Origin: Pseudobutyrivibrio sp.
GTDB taxonomy: Bacteria > Bacillota > Clostridia > Lachnospirales > Lachnospiraceae
Assembly: GCA_017557435.1 (NCBI GenBank)
Contig: JAFYYR010000001.1
Span: forward strand, 62,001 to 126,000
Length of the DNA: 64,000 bases
Direction of reading: 5' to 3'
The position numbers and the translations under genes were made by a program. The notes under the pieces are model-generated. The model ran no database searches. It worked only from the letters and a program-made list of their open reading frames with translations, and was not told where the DNA came from. Below are positions 7,815 to 16,663 of this stretch, piece after piece; within the stretch, counting starts at the first letter, position 1, and every line of letters starts with the position of its first letter.

Positions 7815-9200
7815 ATGAAAAAGAGACTATTAAAGGCATTGAGCCTTATTTTTATTTTTAATCTAATAATTGGTATTCCTAAAATAGATGTTAAGGCGCA
7901 GGACTATTGGCCTAGCAGTGTAGAAGTAACAGCAGAATCGGCCATAGTAATGGAAGAAGAGACTGGAGCAATCCTATATTCAAAGAATATGGATGATGTT
8001 CATTATCCAGCTAGTATCACAAAGATAATGACAGCTCTTGTAGTTCTTGAAAACTGTGACTTGGATGAGACAGTTACATTCTCAGCAGAAGCCGTCTATG
8101 GCACAGAGCTTGGCTCATCAAGTATCGCCAGAGATGTTAACGAGGAGATGACCGTAGAGCAGACTTTATATGGAATGATGCTTGAGTCGGCAAATGAATG
8201 TGCTTATGCTCTTGGAGAACATGTAGCAGGAGATATAGATTCTTTTGTTGATATGATGAATGCAAAGGCAAAGGAATTAGGCTGCAAGAATACCCATTTT
8301 AATAATTCAAATGGACTTCCAGATGATGAGCATTACACAAGTGCTTATGATATGGCTTTGATATCAAGAGCAGCTTATAAGATTCCAAAGTTTGCAGAGA
8401 TTGTAGGAACAAAGAATTACACCATCCCTCCTACAAATAAGCATTCAGAGCCTACAATGCTTAACAATCACCATTGTATGCTTCATTATTTCAAGACTAA
8501 TCAGTATTTGTATGAGTATTGTCTTGGTGGTAAGACAGGATATACAGATGTAGCCAGATCTACACTTGTTACATACGCTAAGAAAGACGGTATGACCCTT
8601 GTATGCGTAGTAATGAAGGATGCAACAGGAGAGCAATACGTAGATACAACTAATCTATTTGAATACTGCTATGACAACTTCACTAAATACCATGTATCTG
8701 ATTTTGCTTCTATTTCAGAGGACAATACAGATATAACAGGAAAGCTTAGTGAAAAGAGCGAGTTAATTAAGATAGATAAAAAGGGATTAATTGTAATTCC
8801 AAAGGCAGCTAGTATTTTAGATGTGACTTCATCGGTGGTTCCTTATAAGGATGAGTCAAACAAAGCAGTAGTTGGCCAGCTACAATACAGTTATGCTGGA
8901 AGAAATGTTGGATATGCAAATCTATTATTTACAAATGCAGAGACAGGCAGCTATCCATTTGATAACTTGCCAGTAGAAAAGGGTGGCAGCGGAAAGGATT
9001 ATATCCAGGTAAATTACGTTAAGATAGGACTGATACTTCTTGTAATTATCGCTGCAGTAGTATTAGTACTATTTATAAAGAGCAAGTCTAGTTCTATTCT
9101 GTTATTCAGACATAGATTCAAGGCAAAACACTATAGACAGCCTAAAACTAATATGACAATCATTAGGAATAACGGAAAAAAGAGAAGAAGACGCAGATAA
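7815..9200 (+). CDS. D-alanyl-D-alanine carboxypeptidase (penicillin-binding protein, S11)
   Basis: This 461-residue DacA/DacF-type enzyme trims the terminal D-Ala of peptidoglycan pentapeptides outside the membrane. It has a signal peptide (residues 1-28), the active-site SITK tetrad (67-70), SAN (125-127) and KTG (240-242). A C-terminal beta-rich domain precedes a transmembrane helix (about 397-419) and a very basic tail ending in RRRRR. Having both a signal peptide and a C-terminal helix fits a membrane-anchored enzyme. I chose ATG 7815, which has GAGGT at 7805-7809. GTG 7800 and ATG 7803 are in frame but would lie at or before the predicted RNA 5' end. A terminator follows. Confidence 0.93.
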   Translation: MKKRLLKALSLIFIFNLIIGIPKIDVKAQDYWPSSVEVTAESAIVMEEETGAILYSKNMDDVHYPASITKIMTALVVLENCDLDETVTFSAEAVYGTELGSSSIARDVNEEMTVEQTLYGMMLESANECAYALGEHVAGDIDSFVDMMNAKAKELGCKNTHFNNSNGLPDDEHYTSAYDMALISRAAYKIPKFAEIVGTKNYTIPPTNKHSEPTMLNNHHCMLHYFKTNQYLYEYCLGGKTGYTDVARSTLVTYAKKDGMTLVCVVMKDATGEQYVDTTNLFEYCYDNFTKYHVSDFASISEDNTDITGKLSEKSELIKIDKKGLIVIPKAASILDVTSSVVPYKDESNKAVVGQLQYSYAGRNVGYANLLFTNAETGSYPFDNLPVEKGGSGKDYIQVNYVKIGLILLVIIAAVVLVLFIKSKSSSILLFRHRFKAKHYRQPKTNMTIIRNNGKKRRRRR

Positions 9201-9250
9201 ACGACATGATATGTCTTAAATTTATTAAATAACGACAAATAATAGCAATT

Positions 9251-9288
9251 AAGGACAGCTTATATTTAATAAGCTGTCCTTTTATTAT
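9251..9288 (+). terminator. terminator after the carboxypeptidase gene
   Basis: A thirteen-bp perfect stem (9251-9263 with 9269-9281) around ATTTA, followed by TTTATTATTTT. The A-rich left side also allows termination of the opposite-strand gene at 9330. Confidence 0.9.
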
Positions 9289-9329
9289 TTTATAGACTGT
9301 AAAATAATTTTCATATCAAGAAAAACAAA

Positions 9330-9842
9330 TTATCTATTTATCAGACTATTAATCATAATTTCTAGCTGATGTTTATTGTTTGTAAACAATATAATGCCGT
9401 TTGAAGAGTTAATCATGGTAATAACCTTTTCTGAAAATGTATCTGATTCAGATAGAAGCTGGTAGAGATAATCCTTGTGTTTACCATCTGCTTTTAAGAA
9501 TAAGGTCTCATAATCTTCAAAAGGAACAAGACTGGCATTAGTTTTATTCATAAGAAATGCTATTTCCTTATCCTGCTCAAGCTGGGCTTCGGTTTTATTG
9601 ATGATAAAGTAGCCCTTGTCATCCTTTGGCATACCAAGATTTTTAACAGCACGCTGAACCTGCTTTGTTAAGCTATCGCTGGCAGGATAGAGAGACTGGA
9701 AGTAGCTCATGAAATCAGAGGCGCTTTTAAAATGCTCATTGGTACCTCTTTCTAAAACTTCAGTCATAAGGATTTTTTTAATTACATTCTCACATTCCTT
9801 ACGAGAAGGATTCTTTCTAAGATTAATGGTTGGTTCTGACAT
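9330..9842 (-). CDS. divergent ArgR-like protein
   Basis: A 170-residue protein with the architecture of arginine repressor ArgR. The N-terminal half (about 15-85) looks like a winged helix (SASDFMSYFQSLYP, then a TKQVQRAVKNLG recognition-like helix and a GYFII wing). The C-terminal half ends in SSNGIILFTNNKHQLEIM, which resembles the oligomerisation/arginine-binding domain. Key ArgR arginine-binding motifs are not evident, so ligand and targets are unknown. The start is ATG 9842-9840 with GGAGG at 9850-9854; the longer open frame to 9905 has no such site. It could equally be an unrelated regulator. Confidence 0.45.
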   Translation of the reverse strand: MSEPTINLRKNPSRKECENVIKKILMTEVLERGTNEHFKSASDFMSYFQSLYPASDSLTKQVQRAVKNLGMPKDDKGYFIINKTEAQLEQDKEIAFLMNKTNASLVPFEDYETLFLKADGKHKDYLYQLLSESDTFSEKVITMINSSNGIILFTNNKHQLEIMINSLINR

Positions 9843-10098
9843 ATATATTCCTCCAATAATTACATCCATTTGGTATAAATTTAGTATAAGACAATTAAAC
9901 GACAATATTAAGGGTTAAAAAGACTAAAATAAAGACTATAAATTGTATAAAAAGACAAAAGAAAGGGTGAGACCTAGAAAACAAAAGGAAAAATAGCAGG
10001 AAAAGCCCATAGATAGGGCAGTGATTTATTGACAGTAAATAGAGAGAATGTGATAATTAGAACATAATTACCTCTTAGGAAGAGTAGGAGTGGAAAAA

Positions 10099-10731
10099 AT
10101 GGAAAGTTTATTTTCAAGAGATGAAAAGAAGCAGTATCAATTAGAGCAGATTAATGATCTAGTAGAAAAGAATGGAGGCTTGGTCCGTACTAGTGAGATA
10201 GAAGCACTTGGAGTGGACTACAGAAGAGTACTTCATTTTGTAGAGGAAGGTTATCTTATTCGAGTAAAAAGCGGATACTACACTACTAAGTATTTTGAGT
10301 GCACAGAGGACCAGTGGATTCAAAAATTATTTGGTGAAGATGGAATCCTTACTATGGAGTCAGCTCTTTACATGTATGGATATCTGAAGGATAGACCATA
10401 CAAGTGGAGTATTGCCATCAATAAAAATACAAGCAAGTCCCGCTTTAACATAGACTATCCAATAGTAGAGCCATTTTATACTGAGCCAGAGGTATTGGAG
10501 ATTGGTGTCACAGAAACAGATTTTGCTGGAGCAAAGATGAAGATCTATACAAAAGAGAGATTGATTTGTGACGTTCTTAAATACCAGGAAAAAATGGATA
10601 GAGAAGATTTCAAAAAGGGCGTATGGGGCTACATCATGGATGAGAAAAAAGATGTAGTGAAGCTTATGGAATACGCAAAAGAGAGAAAAGTCCTTAAGAA
10701 AGTCCAGAATATGGTAGGTGTGTGGTTGTAA
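10099..10731 (+). CDS. AbiEi-like antitoxin/transcriptional regulator
   Basis: A 210-residue protein resembling the AbiEi family of type IV antitoxins. It has an N-terminal winged-helix AbiEi_4-type domain (about 12-65, GGLVRTSEIEALGVDYRRV then GYLIRVKSGYYTT). A C-terminal domain follows (WSIAINKNTSKSRF, ITTKERLICDVLKY-like region) that in AbiEi mediates toxin neutralisation. ATG 10099 is chosen because AGGAG (10086-10090) lies 8 nt upstream; GTG 10090 overlaps that site. The stop overlaps the start of the next gene by one base, the operon form expected of a toxin-antitoxin pair. A pure regulatory role is also possible. Confidence 0.65.
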   Translation: MESLFSRDEKKQYQLEQINDLVEKNGGLVRTSEIEALGVDYRRVLHFVEEGYLIRVKSGYYTTKYFECTEDQWIQKLFGEDGILTMESALYMYGYLKDRPYKWSIAINKNTSKSRFNIDYPIVEPFYTEPEVLEIGVTETDFAGAKMKIYTKERLICDVLKYQEKMDREDFKKGVWGYIMDEKKDVVKLMEYAKERKVLKKVQNMVGVWL

Positions 10732-11585
10732 TGATTAATAGATTTAAAATAAAGGAAAAATCAGAACAATTAAATATTCCTTTTAAGAATTTATTATCTG
10801 CAGCAGTTGCTGAAATAATAATTGGGATTATTGCAGATGGCAAATACTGTAATGAGCTATATCTATGCAATACTGGGGATTTCAATCAGGAAGTATATAA
10901 GGATATATGTATCAGCAACATTTATTTTGAATACATAAAAGAAATAGATGAGAAAATGGCTGTTCTTTATATGAGAGATATCCTAAAGGACATTATGGCC
11001 AAGGGTTCGGCAGAGGCATTTGTTGTAAATGGAACTGTTGAAGAGGGAGCCATTCATCTGAAGATAACAGTGGATGAAATGTATATTCCACTTAAGATTT
11101 ACTTTGATAAACATAGAGCATCAAATGAGCCAGAAAAGATGGAGCTGAAACTGACTGCCTATGAGAATCGAAGCGTTGTTGTATTTACTAATCCAAAGGA
11201 AGAAGAGTTAAGTAAGCATCTTATAGAGATAATTGAAAAGCTTGAGCTAATAAATGATATGGATCATTACTATCTGGCCTACAAGATTCTTACTGAATGT
11301 CCTGTAAATGGAAGAAAAGTAAAAGAGAGATTAGCAGAGCTTTTGGCAGAGCGTTCTATCACAATAAATGATGACAGAATAAATATGCTGGAAGGATATA
11401 GAGACTATACCTACATGAAAAAGAAATGGAAGGTAGAGTTAAGGCAGATAAAAAAGTCTGAACCAGCATGGGAAGACGTAAATCTATGTCTTATAAATTT
11501 TATAAAGCCAATATGGAAAGCAATAGAAGACAATATTGTCTTCTTAGGAGACTGGATGCCTCAGCTTAAGAGATTCCTTGACTAG
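10731..11585 (+). CDS. unknown protein in AbiEii-toxin position
   Basis: A 284-residue soluble protein, not confidently assigned. It sits exactly where an AbiEii nucleotidyltransferase toxin would, translationally coupled (TAATG) to the AbiEi-like gene. The C-terminal part (about 205-284: RDYTYMKKKWKVE, AWEDVNLCLINFIKPIW) resembles the helical C-terminus of AbiEii proteins. The canonical nucleotidyltransferase motifs (GGT/S and S-x-D-x-D) are not seen in the N-terminal half, where ELYLCNTGDF stands in a similar place. It may be a diverged or inactive member, or a different partner. It ends 2 bp from the convergent gene with no terminator between. Confidence 0.5.
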   Translation: MINRFKIKEKSEQLNIPFKNLLSAAVAEIIIGIIADGKYCNELYLCNTGDFNQEVYKDICISNIYFEYIKEIDEKMAVLYMRDILKDIMAKGSAEAFVVNGTVEEGAIHLKITVDEMYIPLKIYFDKHRASNEPEKMELKLTAYENRSVVVFTNPKEEELSKHLIEIIEKLELINDMDHYYLAYKILTECPVNGRKVKERLAELLAERSITINDDRINMLEGYRDYTYMKKKWKVELRQIKKSEPAWEDVNLCLINFIKPIWKAIEDNIVFLGDWMPQLKRFLD

Positions 11586-11587
11586 TA

Positions 11588-12205
11588 CTAGCAGGTAAAG
11601 TTCTTCTTAAGAATAGAGAAGACTGCATAGTAATAAGACTGTCTATCATTAACCTTGTAGAATTGCTGATCCACTGAAATTTTAGAAAATGCTTCAATTT
11701 CAGAAGTATCGTAAAGGTTATTGTAGACTTTGTCTAGGATATAGTTATAAGAGGTGCGATTGAAAAAGATACCCTTAAATAGAGTACCAATACATTTTTT
11801 TGAAAACACACCACAGATAGTATCAGTGTATTTACCAGTAAAATTAAAGCTGGTAATATCGTATCCCTCAGAGTTGTCATATAAAAAGACAGCAGTACGT
11901 GGGTCCATAAAAGGTGTATCTACTGACATGAAAAATGCCTTTTCTCCAGAAATCATAGTAAGAGAAGACATAATGCCGGCATAAGGACCACCATTTTTTG
12001 AAATGTCAGGGATTTCCTGGGCGTCAATATCAAGGTGAGAAAAGTCACCTCGCTCGTTAACTGAAAGATAAATTTTATTAAAATAAGGGCTGAATTTATC
12101 ATAGATATATTCAACCATAGTCTTATCTTCAAATGGTAAAAGAGCTTTTGTTGTACCCATACGAGAGCTATCGCCTCCGCATAGAATAACTAGAGTTCTG
12201 TCCAT
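11588..12205 (-). CDS. MobA-like molybdenum cofactor guanylyltransferase family protein
   Basis: A 205-residue NTP-transferase. The signature LCGGDSSRMGTTKALLPF (residues 7-24) corresponds to LAGGxSxRMGxxKA, GGPYAGI matches the GPLAGI loop, and SVDTPFM matches the D-x-P-F metal-binding step. MobA attaches GMP to molybdopterin; relatives handle other cofactors or sugars. No other molybdenum gene is in the window, so the substrate is open. ATG 12205 is 5 nt after AGGAGG (12211-12216); GTG 12211 lies in that site and is rejected. Confidence 0.75.
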   Translation of the reverse strand: MDRTLVILCGGDSSRMGTTKALLPFEDKTMVEYIYDKFSPYFNKIYLSVNERGDFSHLDIDAQEIPDISKNGGPYAGIMSSLTMISGEKAFFMSVDTPFMDPRTAVFLYDNSEGYDITSFNFTGKYTDTICGVFSKKCIGTLFKGIFFNRTSYNYILDKVYNNLYDTSEIEAFSKISVDQQFYKVNDRQSYYYAVFSILKKNFTC

Positions 12206-12272
12206 ATGCACCTCCTGAAATCAAATTCATTATATAAATAAATAGGGAAAATTAAAAGTCGCAAAGTAAATT

Positions 12273-13628
12273 ATGAGTTTAAAAGGAAAATTAGAAGAAT
12301 ACTCAAAATCAAATATCTACCCATTTCATATGCCAGGTCACAAGAGGATGCTAGATGGTCCCTATAAGATTGACCTGACGGAAGTAGAGGGAGTTGATAA
12401 TCTTCATCATCCTGAGGGTATTATTTCTGATGAGCAAAAAAGAATAGCAAGAATATACAATTCAAAAGAGAGCCTGATGCTTGTAGGTGGGTCAACAGTT
12501 GGAAACTTAGCGGCCATATACGCAGCCTGCAGTGAAGGCGACACTATAATAATCCAGAGAAATTCCCACAAAAGTGTATATAACGGAGCAATCATAAGAC
12601 ATCTGAATGTAGAATACATTAATCCAAAGTGGGATGAAAATGGAATCTTTCATGGTGTGACAGAGGAGATGGTTACTGAGGCAATAGAAAAATATTCTCC
12701 AAAAGCAATAGTGCTTACCACCCCAAGCTATGAGGGATATCATTGCAATATAGAGGAAATTTCAAAAATCGCCCACGAAAATGGAGTGATATTAATAGTG
12801 GATCAGGCTCACGGAGCGCATCTTGGATTTCATCCTGATTTTAAACACTCCGCAGTTGGATATGCAGATATTACTATACAGAGTCTTCACAAGACTTTAC
12901 CATGCTTAACCCAGACTGGAGTTTTACATATTTCAGGGGATTTAGTTGATGCTTACAAAATTAAAGAAGCTCTAGAAATATTTGAGACAAGCTCACCATC
13001 ATATGTGTTGATGGATTCAATAAGTGGCTGTCTTGATTATTTAGAGGGCAAAGAGGATATATTTGCAGACTATGTGGATAAGTTAGATGATTTTTACAAG
13101 ATAAGTGGACAGCTTACCCACCTTGAAATAATAACAGAGTCTGATGATATAAAAGATAAGGGAAAGATTGTTATCTCCACAAGAAATTCAGGAATTACCG
13201 GCGTAGAGCTTGCAGAGATTTTAAGAGAAAAATACCAGATTGAAACAGAGCTTTCTAGCTTTTCGTATGTGCTTGCAATGACAAGCATTATGGATACAAA
13301 AGAAGGCTTTGATAGATTAAAGCTAGCACTGACTGAGATAGATAGGACTCTATCGGAAGAAAAAATAGAGCTTCCTGCTATATCATTTGAATCAAGTAAG
13401 GTGATGGAGCCCTTTGAAGCAAAAAATAAGGCTACTGAAAGTATTAGACTTTCTGAGGCAGCAGGCAGAATAGCAACTGTTATAGTATGCCTTTATCCAC
13501 CGGGAGTTCCAGTGATAGTGCCAGGTGAAGAGATAAAAGAACAAAACATTAAATTAATAAAAGAGGCAGTTGAAAAAAACATACAAGTTACGGGGCTAAT
13601 AAGTGGCACTATCTCCGTTGTAAAATAG
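12273..13628 (+). CDS. Orn/Lys/Arg decarboxylase family protein (PLP-dependent)
   Basis: A 451-residue fold-type I PLP enzyme of the short Firmicutes group (YaaO/SpeA-like) without the long N-terminal wing domain. Seen are PFHMPGHK (residues 17-24), the GGSTVGNLA phosphate loop, DQAHGAHLGF with the PLP-binding Asp, and the Schiff-base lysine in QSLHKTLP. The small C-terminal domain contains YPPGVPVIVPGE. It would decarboxylate arginine or lysine to agmatine or cadaverine for polyamine synthesis. Position upstream of a guanylate kinase-like gene, yaaR and holB is common in Firmicutes. No clear Shine-Dalgarno precedes the ATG. Confidence 0.9.
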   Translation: MSLKGKLEEYSKSNIYPFHMPGHKRMLDGPYKIDLTEVEGVDNLHHPEGIISDEQKRIARIYNSKESLMLVGGSTVGNLAAIYAACSEGDTIIIQRNSHKSVYNGAIIRHLNVEYINPKWDENGIFHGVTEEMVTEAIEKYSPKAIVLTTPSYEGYHCNIEEISKIAHENGVILIVDQAHGAHLGFHPDFKHSAVGYADITIQSLHKTLPCLTQTGVLHISGDLVDAYKIKEALEIFETSSPSYVLMDSISGCLDYLEGKEDIFADYVDKLDDFYKISGQLTHLEIITESDDIKDKGKIVISTRNSGITGVELAEILREKYQIETELSSFSYVLAMTSIMDTKEGFDRLKLALTEIDRTLSEEKIELPAISFESSKVMEPFEAKNKATESIRLSEAAGRIATVIVCLYPPGVPVIVPGEEIKEQNIKLIKEAVEKNIQVTGLISGTISVVK

Positions 13629-13679
13629 GGATTTTTTAATTATACTTTTAAGTAAGAAAATATATGTATAGAGGATTAT

Positions 13680-14267
13680 ATGGGTAACATTTATTGCATC
13701 ATGGGCAAGAGCTCATCTGGAAAAGATACTATTTTTAAGCTTTTGCTAGACAGGACAGATATTGATTTAAAGACAATTGTATCTTATACAACTAGACCAA
13801 TCAGAAGCCATGAGAAGCCAGGTGAAGAATACAATTTCGTTAGCATAGAAGAGAAGGACAGACTTTTAGCAGAGGGTAAAGTCATCGAGATTAGGGAATA
13901 CAATACAGTTCATGGCCCATGGTTTTATTTTACTGTGGACGATGGAAGCCTTGACCTTGAGCATCATGATTACCTTATAATCGGCACAGTTGAGAGCTTT
14001 GTGAAAATACGTGATTACTACGGAGAAGACAAGGTTTTGCCGATATATATAGAAGTAGATGATGGCATTCGTCTGACTCGTGCCCTTGAGAGAGAAAAGA
14101 TGCAAGAAAATCCGAAGTACGAGGAGATGTGCCGCAGATTTCTTGCGGACCAGCAGGATTTTTCTGAGGAAAATATTAAAAATGCCAGAATCACTAATAT
14201 CTTCAATAACAACAAAGACAGTAAGGATACATGTGATAAAATAGCAGCATTTATTAATGGCAGGTGA
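13680..14267 (+). CDS. guanylate kinase-like protein
   Basis: A 195-residue P-loop kinase of the guanylate kinase fold. The Walker A is GKSSSGKD (9-16) and the GMP-binding region reads [19 protein letters not shown] (about 40-58), with the arginines and Glu seen in Gmk. The segment that in Gmk reads NYYGT is replaced by [12 protein letters not shown], and the lid arginines occur in [10 protein letters not shown]. The canonical gmk of Firmicutes usually lies elsewhere beside rpoZ. This may be a second, specialised guanylate/nucleotide kinase. GAGGA precedes the ATG, and yaaR starts just after the stop. Confidence 0.75.
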   Translation: MGNIYCIMGKSSSGKDTIFKLLLDRTDIDLKTIVSYTTRPIRSHEKPGEEYNFVSIEEKDRLLAEGKVIEIREYNTVHGPWFYFTVDDGSLDLEHHDYLIIGTVESFVKIRDYYGEDKVLPIYIEVDDGIRLTRALEREKMQENPKYEEMCRRFLADQQDFSEENIKNARITNIFNNNKDSKDTCDKIAAFINGR

Positions 14268-14271
14268 GCTT

Positions 14272-14712
14272 ATGGATATTCGAGTAAATGAAGTAAGTCA
14301 AGTGCAGCAGACAGAGGCCACTCAAGCTAAGGCTCCAGTTGACGACACTTTTAAATTTACCCTTGCAGCAGCAGTAGATGACGCTGAGCTGCAGGAGAAG
14401 CTGACAAATTTACTTAATGATATAACCACACAGGGAAAGCTTTTGTCTGAGCACATGGATATCAGAGACATGAAGAGATATCGTGGTCTGGTAAAGGACT
14501 TTTTAAATGAAGTGGTTAACCGTTCACACAAGTTTTCTCGTGAGAACTTCTTAGATAGACGTGGACGTCACAGAGTTTATGGAATGATTAAGCTTGTTGA
14601 CGAGAGAATGGATGAGCTTGCAACAGCGCTAGTTCAGGACGAGCGAGATCATATTAATATTTTGAACAAGGTAGATGAGATTAGAGGATTGCTTTTAGAT
14701 ATCATCACCTAG
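14272..14712 (+). CDS. yaaR: YaaR/DUF327 family protein
   Basis: A 146-residue all-helical protein of the YaaR family, which in Firmicutes lies beside holB and ricT. Family features are the [17 protein letters not shown] stretch, the [14 protein letters not shown] segment and a C-terminal helix. The biochemical role is unknown. I use ATG 14272, preceded by AGGTGA (14262-14267) that overlaps the stop of the kinase gene; ATG 14257 lies inside that gene. It belongs to the holB operon (17 bp to holB). Confidence 0.85.
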   Translation: MDIRVNEVSQVQQTEATQAKAPVDDTFKFTLAAAVDDAELQEKLTNLLNDITTQGKLLSEHMDIRDMKRYRGLVKDFLNEVVNRSHKFSRENFLDRRGRHRVYGMIKLVDERMDELATALVQDERDHINILNKVDEIRGLLLDIIT

Positions 14713-14729
14713 GATTTGGGAGATAATTA

Positions 14730-15788
14730 ATGAGCTTTGCAGAAATTATAGGTCAGGAGGATGCGAAGGACCTTCTTAAAAATGCGATAAAAACAGGAAA
14801 GCATAGCCATGCCTATATTTTCAGCGGAGAAAAGGGCTCTGGGAAGATGATGCTTGCAGAGGCATTTGCCATGATGCTTCAGTGTGAGAATCCAGAGGAT
14901 GATGCCTGTGGACAGTGCCATGCATGTAAGCAGACAGCAAGCCACAATAATCCAGATGTTATTTATATTTCTAGAGAATACGACAGCAAAACTAAGAAAT
15001 TCAAAAAGAATATCAGCGTAGACCAGATTAGAGAAAAGCTGGTCAATGACGTAGATATTAAGCCATATAGCAGCAAATACAAAATCTATATTATCGATGA
15101 AGCAGAAAAGATGAACCCACAGGCCCAAAATGCCATGCTTAAGACCATTGAGGAGCCACCAGAATATGCGGTTATCATTCTGCTTACAGCAAATCATAAT
15201 GCGTTCTTGCAGACAATTCTTTCCAGATGCGTTTTGATTCAAATGAAGCCGGTACATACTGATAGCATTAAAAATCTTTTGCAGACAAAGTACGAAGCTG
15301 TAGACTATCAGTCTGAGATGGTTGCGTCATTTGCACAGGGTAATATTGGCAAAGCCATAGCTTTGACTACCGATGTGAGCTTCAATGAAGCCAAGGATAT
15401 GGTGGTTTCCCTTTGTAAAAAAGCAGGGAAAATGGATGCGCTTCAGGTGTCGAATGAGGTGAAATCCATAAAAGAAGCCAACGACCAGGATAAGAAAAGT
15501 GACGACAGTGAAAAAGAAAAATTTCAGGGTTTTGTTGAGCAAATGCTAGATTTAATAACCCTTTGGTATAGAGATGTGCTATTATATAAAGCGACATTGA
15601 ATGATAACATCCTACTTTTTAAAGAGGATTTATTTGATATTCACGATCAGGCTCAGAGTTGTTCCTATGAGGGACTTAACAACATAATTGATGCTATATC
15701 AGAGACAAGAGCCAGACTTAATGCTAATGTCAATTTCGAATTGACAATTACGCTTCTCATAAATGCAATGAAGGAGAATACTAGATGA
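14730..15788 (+). CDS. holB: DNA polymerase III subunit delta'
   Basis: A 352-residue AAA+ clamp-loader subunit. Seen are the modified P-loop GEKGSGKMMLA (about 33-43, lacking the canonical GKT as in delta'), and the zinc module CGQCHAC. Walker B is seen in IDEAEKMN, the sensor region in TIEEPPEYAVIIL, and the SRC motif carries the arginine finger at LSRCV. It loads the sliding clamp with tau/gamma and delta. It overlaps ricT by ATGA, so translation is coupled. GGGAGA precedes the ATG. Confidence 0.95.
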   Translation: MSFAEIIGQEDAKDLLKNAIKTGKHSHAYIFSGEKGSGKMMLAEAFAMMLQCENPEDDACGQCHACKQTASHNNPDVIYISREYDSKTKKFKKNISVDQIREKLVNDVDIKPYSSKYKIYIIDEAEKMNPQAQNAMLKTIEEPPEYAVIILLTANHNAFLQTILSRCVLIQMKPVHTDSIKNLLQTKYEAVDYQSEMVASFAQGNIGKAIALTTDVSFNEAKDMVVSLCKKAGKMDALQVSNEVKSIKEANDQDKKSDDSEKEKFQGFVEQMLDLITLWYRDVLLYKATLNDNILLFKEDLFDIHDQAQSCSYEGLNNIIDAISETRARLNANVNFELTITLLINAMKENTR

Positions 15789-16663
15789 TAAAAGTAATCG
15801 GCGTACGCTTTAGAGGCGGCGGAAAAGTATATTATTTCGATCCAGCTGGGGTGGAGCTCAAGCGAGAGGATCAGGTAATTGTTGAGACAGTTCGCGGTGT
15901 TGAAATCGGTACTGTTTTGTTAGTAGACAAGGAGATTTCAGACGATGAAGTCCCAGGCCCTATTAAGAAAATAATGAGAAAGGCCACAGATGATGATGTA
16001 AAAAAGGCAGCCAAGAATCTTGAAAAAGAAAAAGAGGCTATGAAGATTTGCGAAGAGAAAATCGCAAAGCGCGAGCTTGATATGAAGCTAGTTGGCGCAG
16101 AATATACATTTGACAATAATAAGCTTATTTTTTATTTCACAGCAGACGGTCGTATTGACTTTAGAGAGCTTGTTAAGGATTTGGCTGCTGTATTCCATAC
16201 CAGAATCGAGCTTAGACAGATTGGTGTTAGAGACGAGACTAAGCTTATGGGCGGTATTGGTATTTGTGGTAGAGAGCTTTGCTGTAAGAGCTGGCTTGGA
16301 GATTTTGTTCCAGTATCTATTAAGATGGCTAAGGAACAGAACTTATCACTTAACCCTACTAAAATTTCCGGTCTTTGTGGTAGATTAATGTGCTGCTTGA
16401 AAAATGAGCAGGAGACATACGAGTACTTAAATAGCAGACTTCCAGGAATCAATGACACAGTCACAACACCTGAGGGTTACAAGGGAACAGTTCAGTCTGT
16501 TAATGTACTTCGTCAGACAGTTAGAGTTCTTTTCGAAGAGGGCGATTTAAAGGAAGTTAAGGATTATCCTACAACGGAGCTTAAATTCAAGCCTCGCAAG
16601 AAAAAGGTACAGGTATCTAAGGAGGAGGCAAAGGAACTTGCCGCCTTGGAGGATAAGGATTAA
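15785..16663 (+). CDS. ricT: RicT/PSP1 (YaaT) family protein
   Basis: A 292-residue PSP1-domain protein. The cysteine clusters ICGRELCCKSWL and LCGRLMCCL match those that bind Fe-S clusters in the B. subtilis RicAFT complex, which assists RNase Y-dependent mRNA maturation and phosphorelay control. A charged helical insert covers about 60-100, and the C-terminus is lysine-rich (KPRKKKVQ). Start overlaps the holB stop (ATGA) and its stop overlaps the next start (TAATG), so holB-ricT-methyltransferase are translationally coupled. RicA and RicF are not in the window. Confidence 0.92.
   Translation: MIKVIGVRFRGGGKVYYFDPAGVELKREDQVIVETVRGVEIGTVLLVDKEISDDEVPGPIKKIMRKATDDDVKKAAKNLEKEKEAMKICEEKIAKRELDMKLVGAEYTFDNNKLIFYFTADGRIDFRELVKDLAAVFHTRIELRQIGVRDETKLMGGIGICGRELCCKSWLGDFVPVSIKMAKEQNLSLNPTKISGLCGRLMCCLKNEQETYEYLNSRLPGINDTVTTPEGYKGTVQSVNVLRQTVRVLFEEGDLKEVKDYPTTELKFKPRKKKVQVSKEEAKELAALEDKD

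Noticed and set aside
14727-15257. 176-codon minus-strand frame
   Set aside because: It lies antisense to holB, without a ribosome binding site or any recognisable protein pattern.
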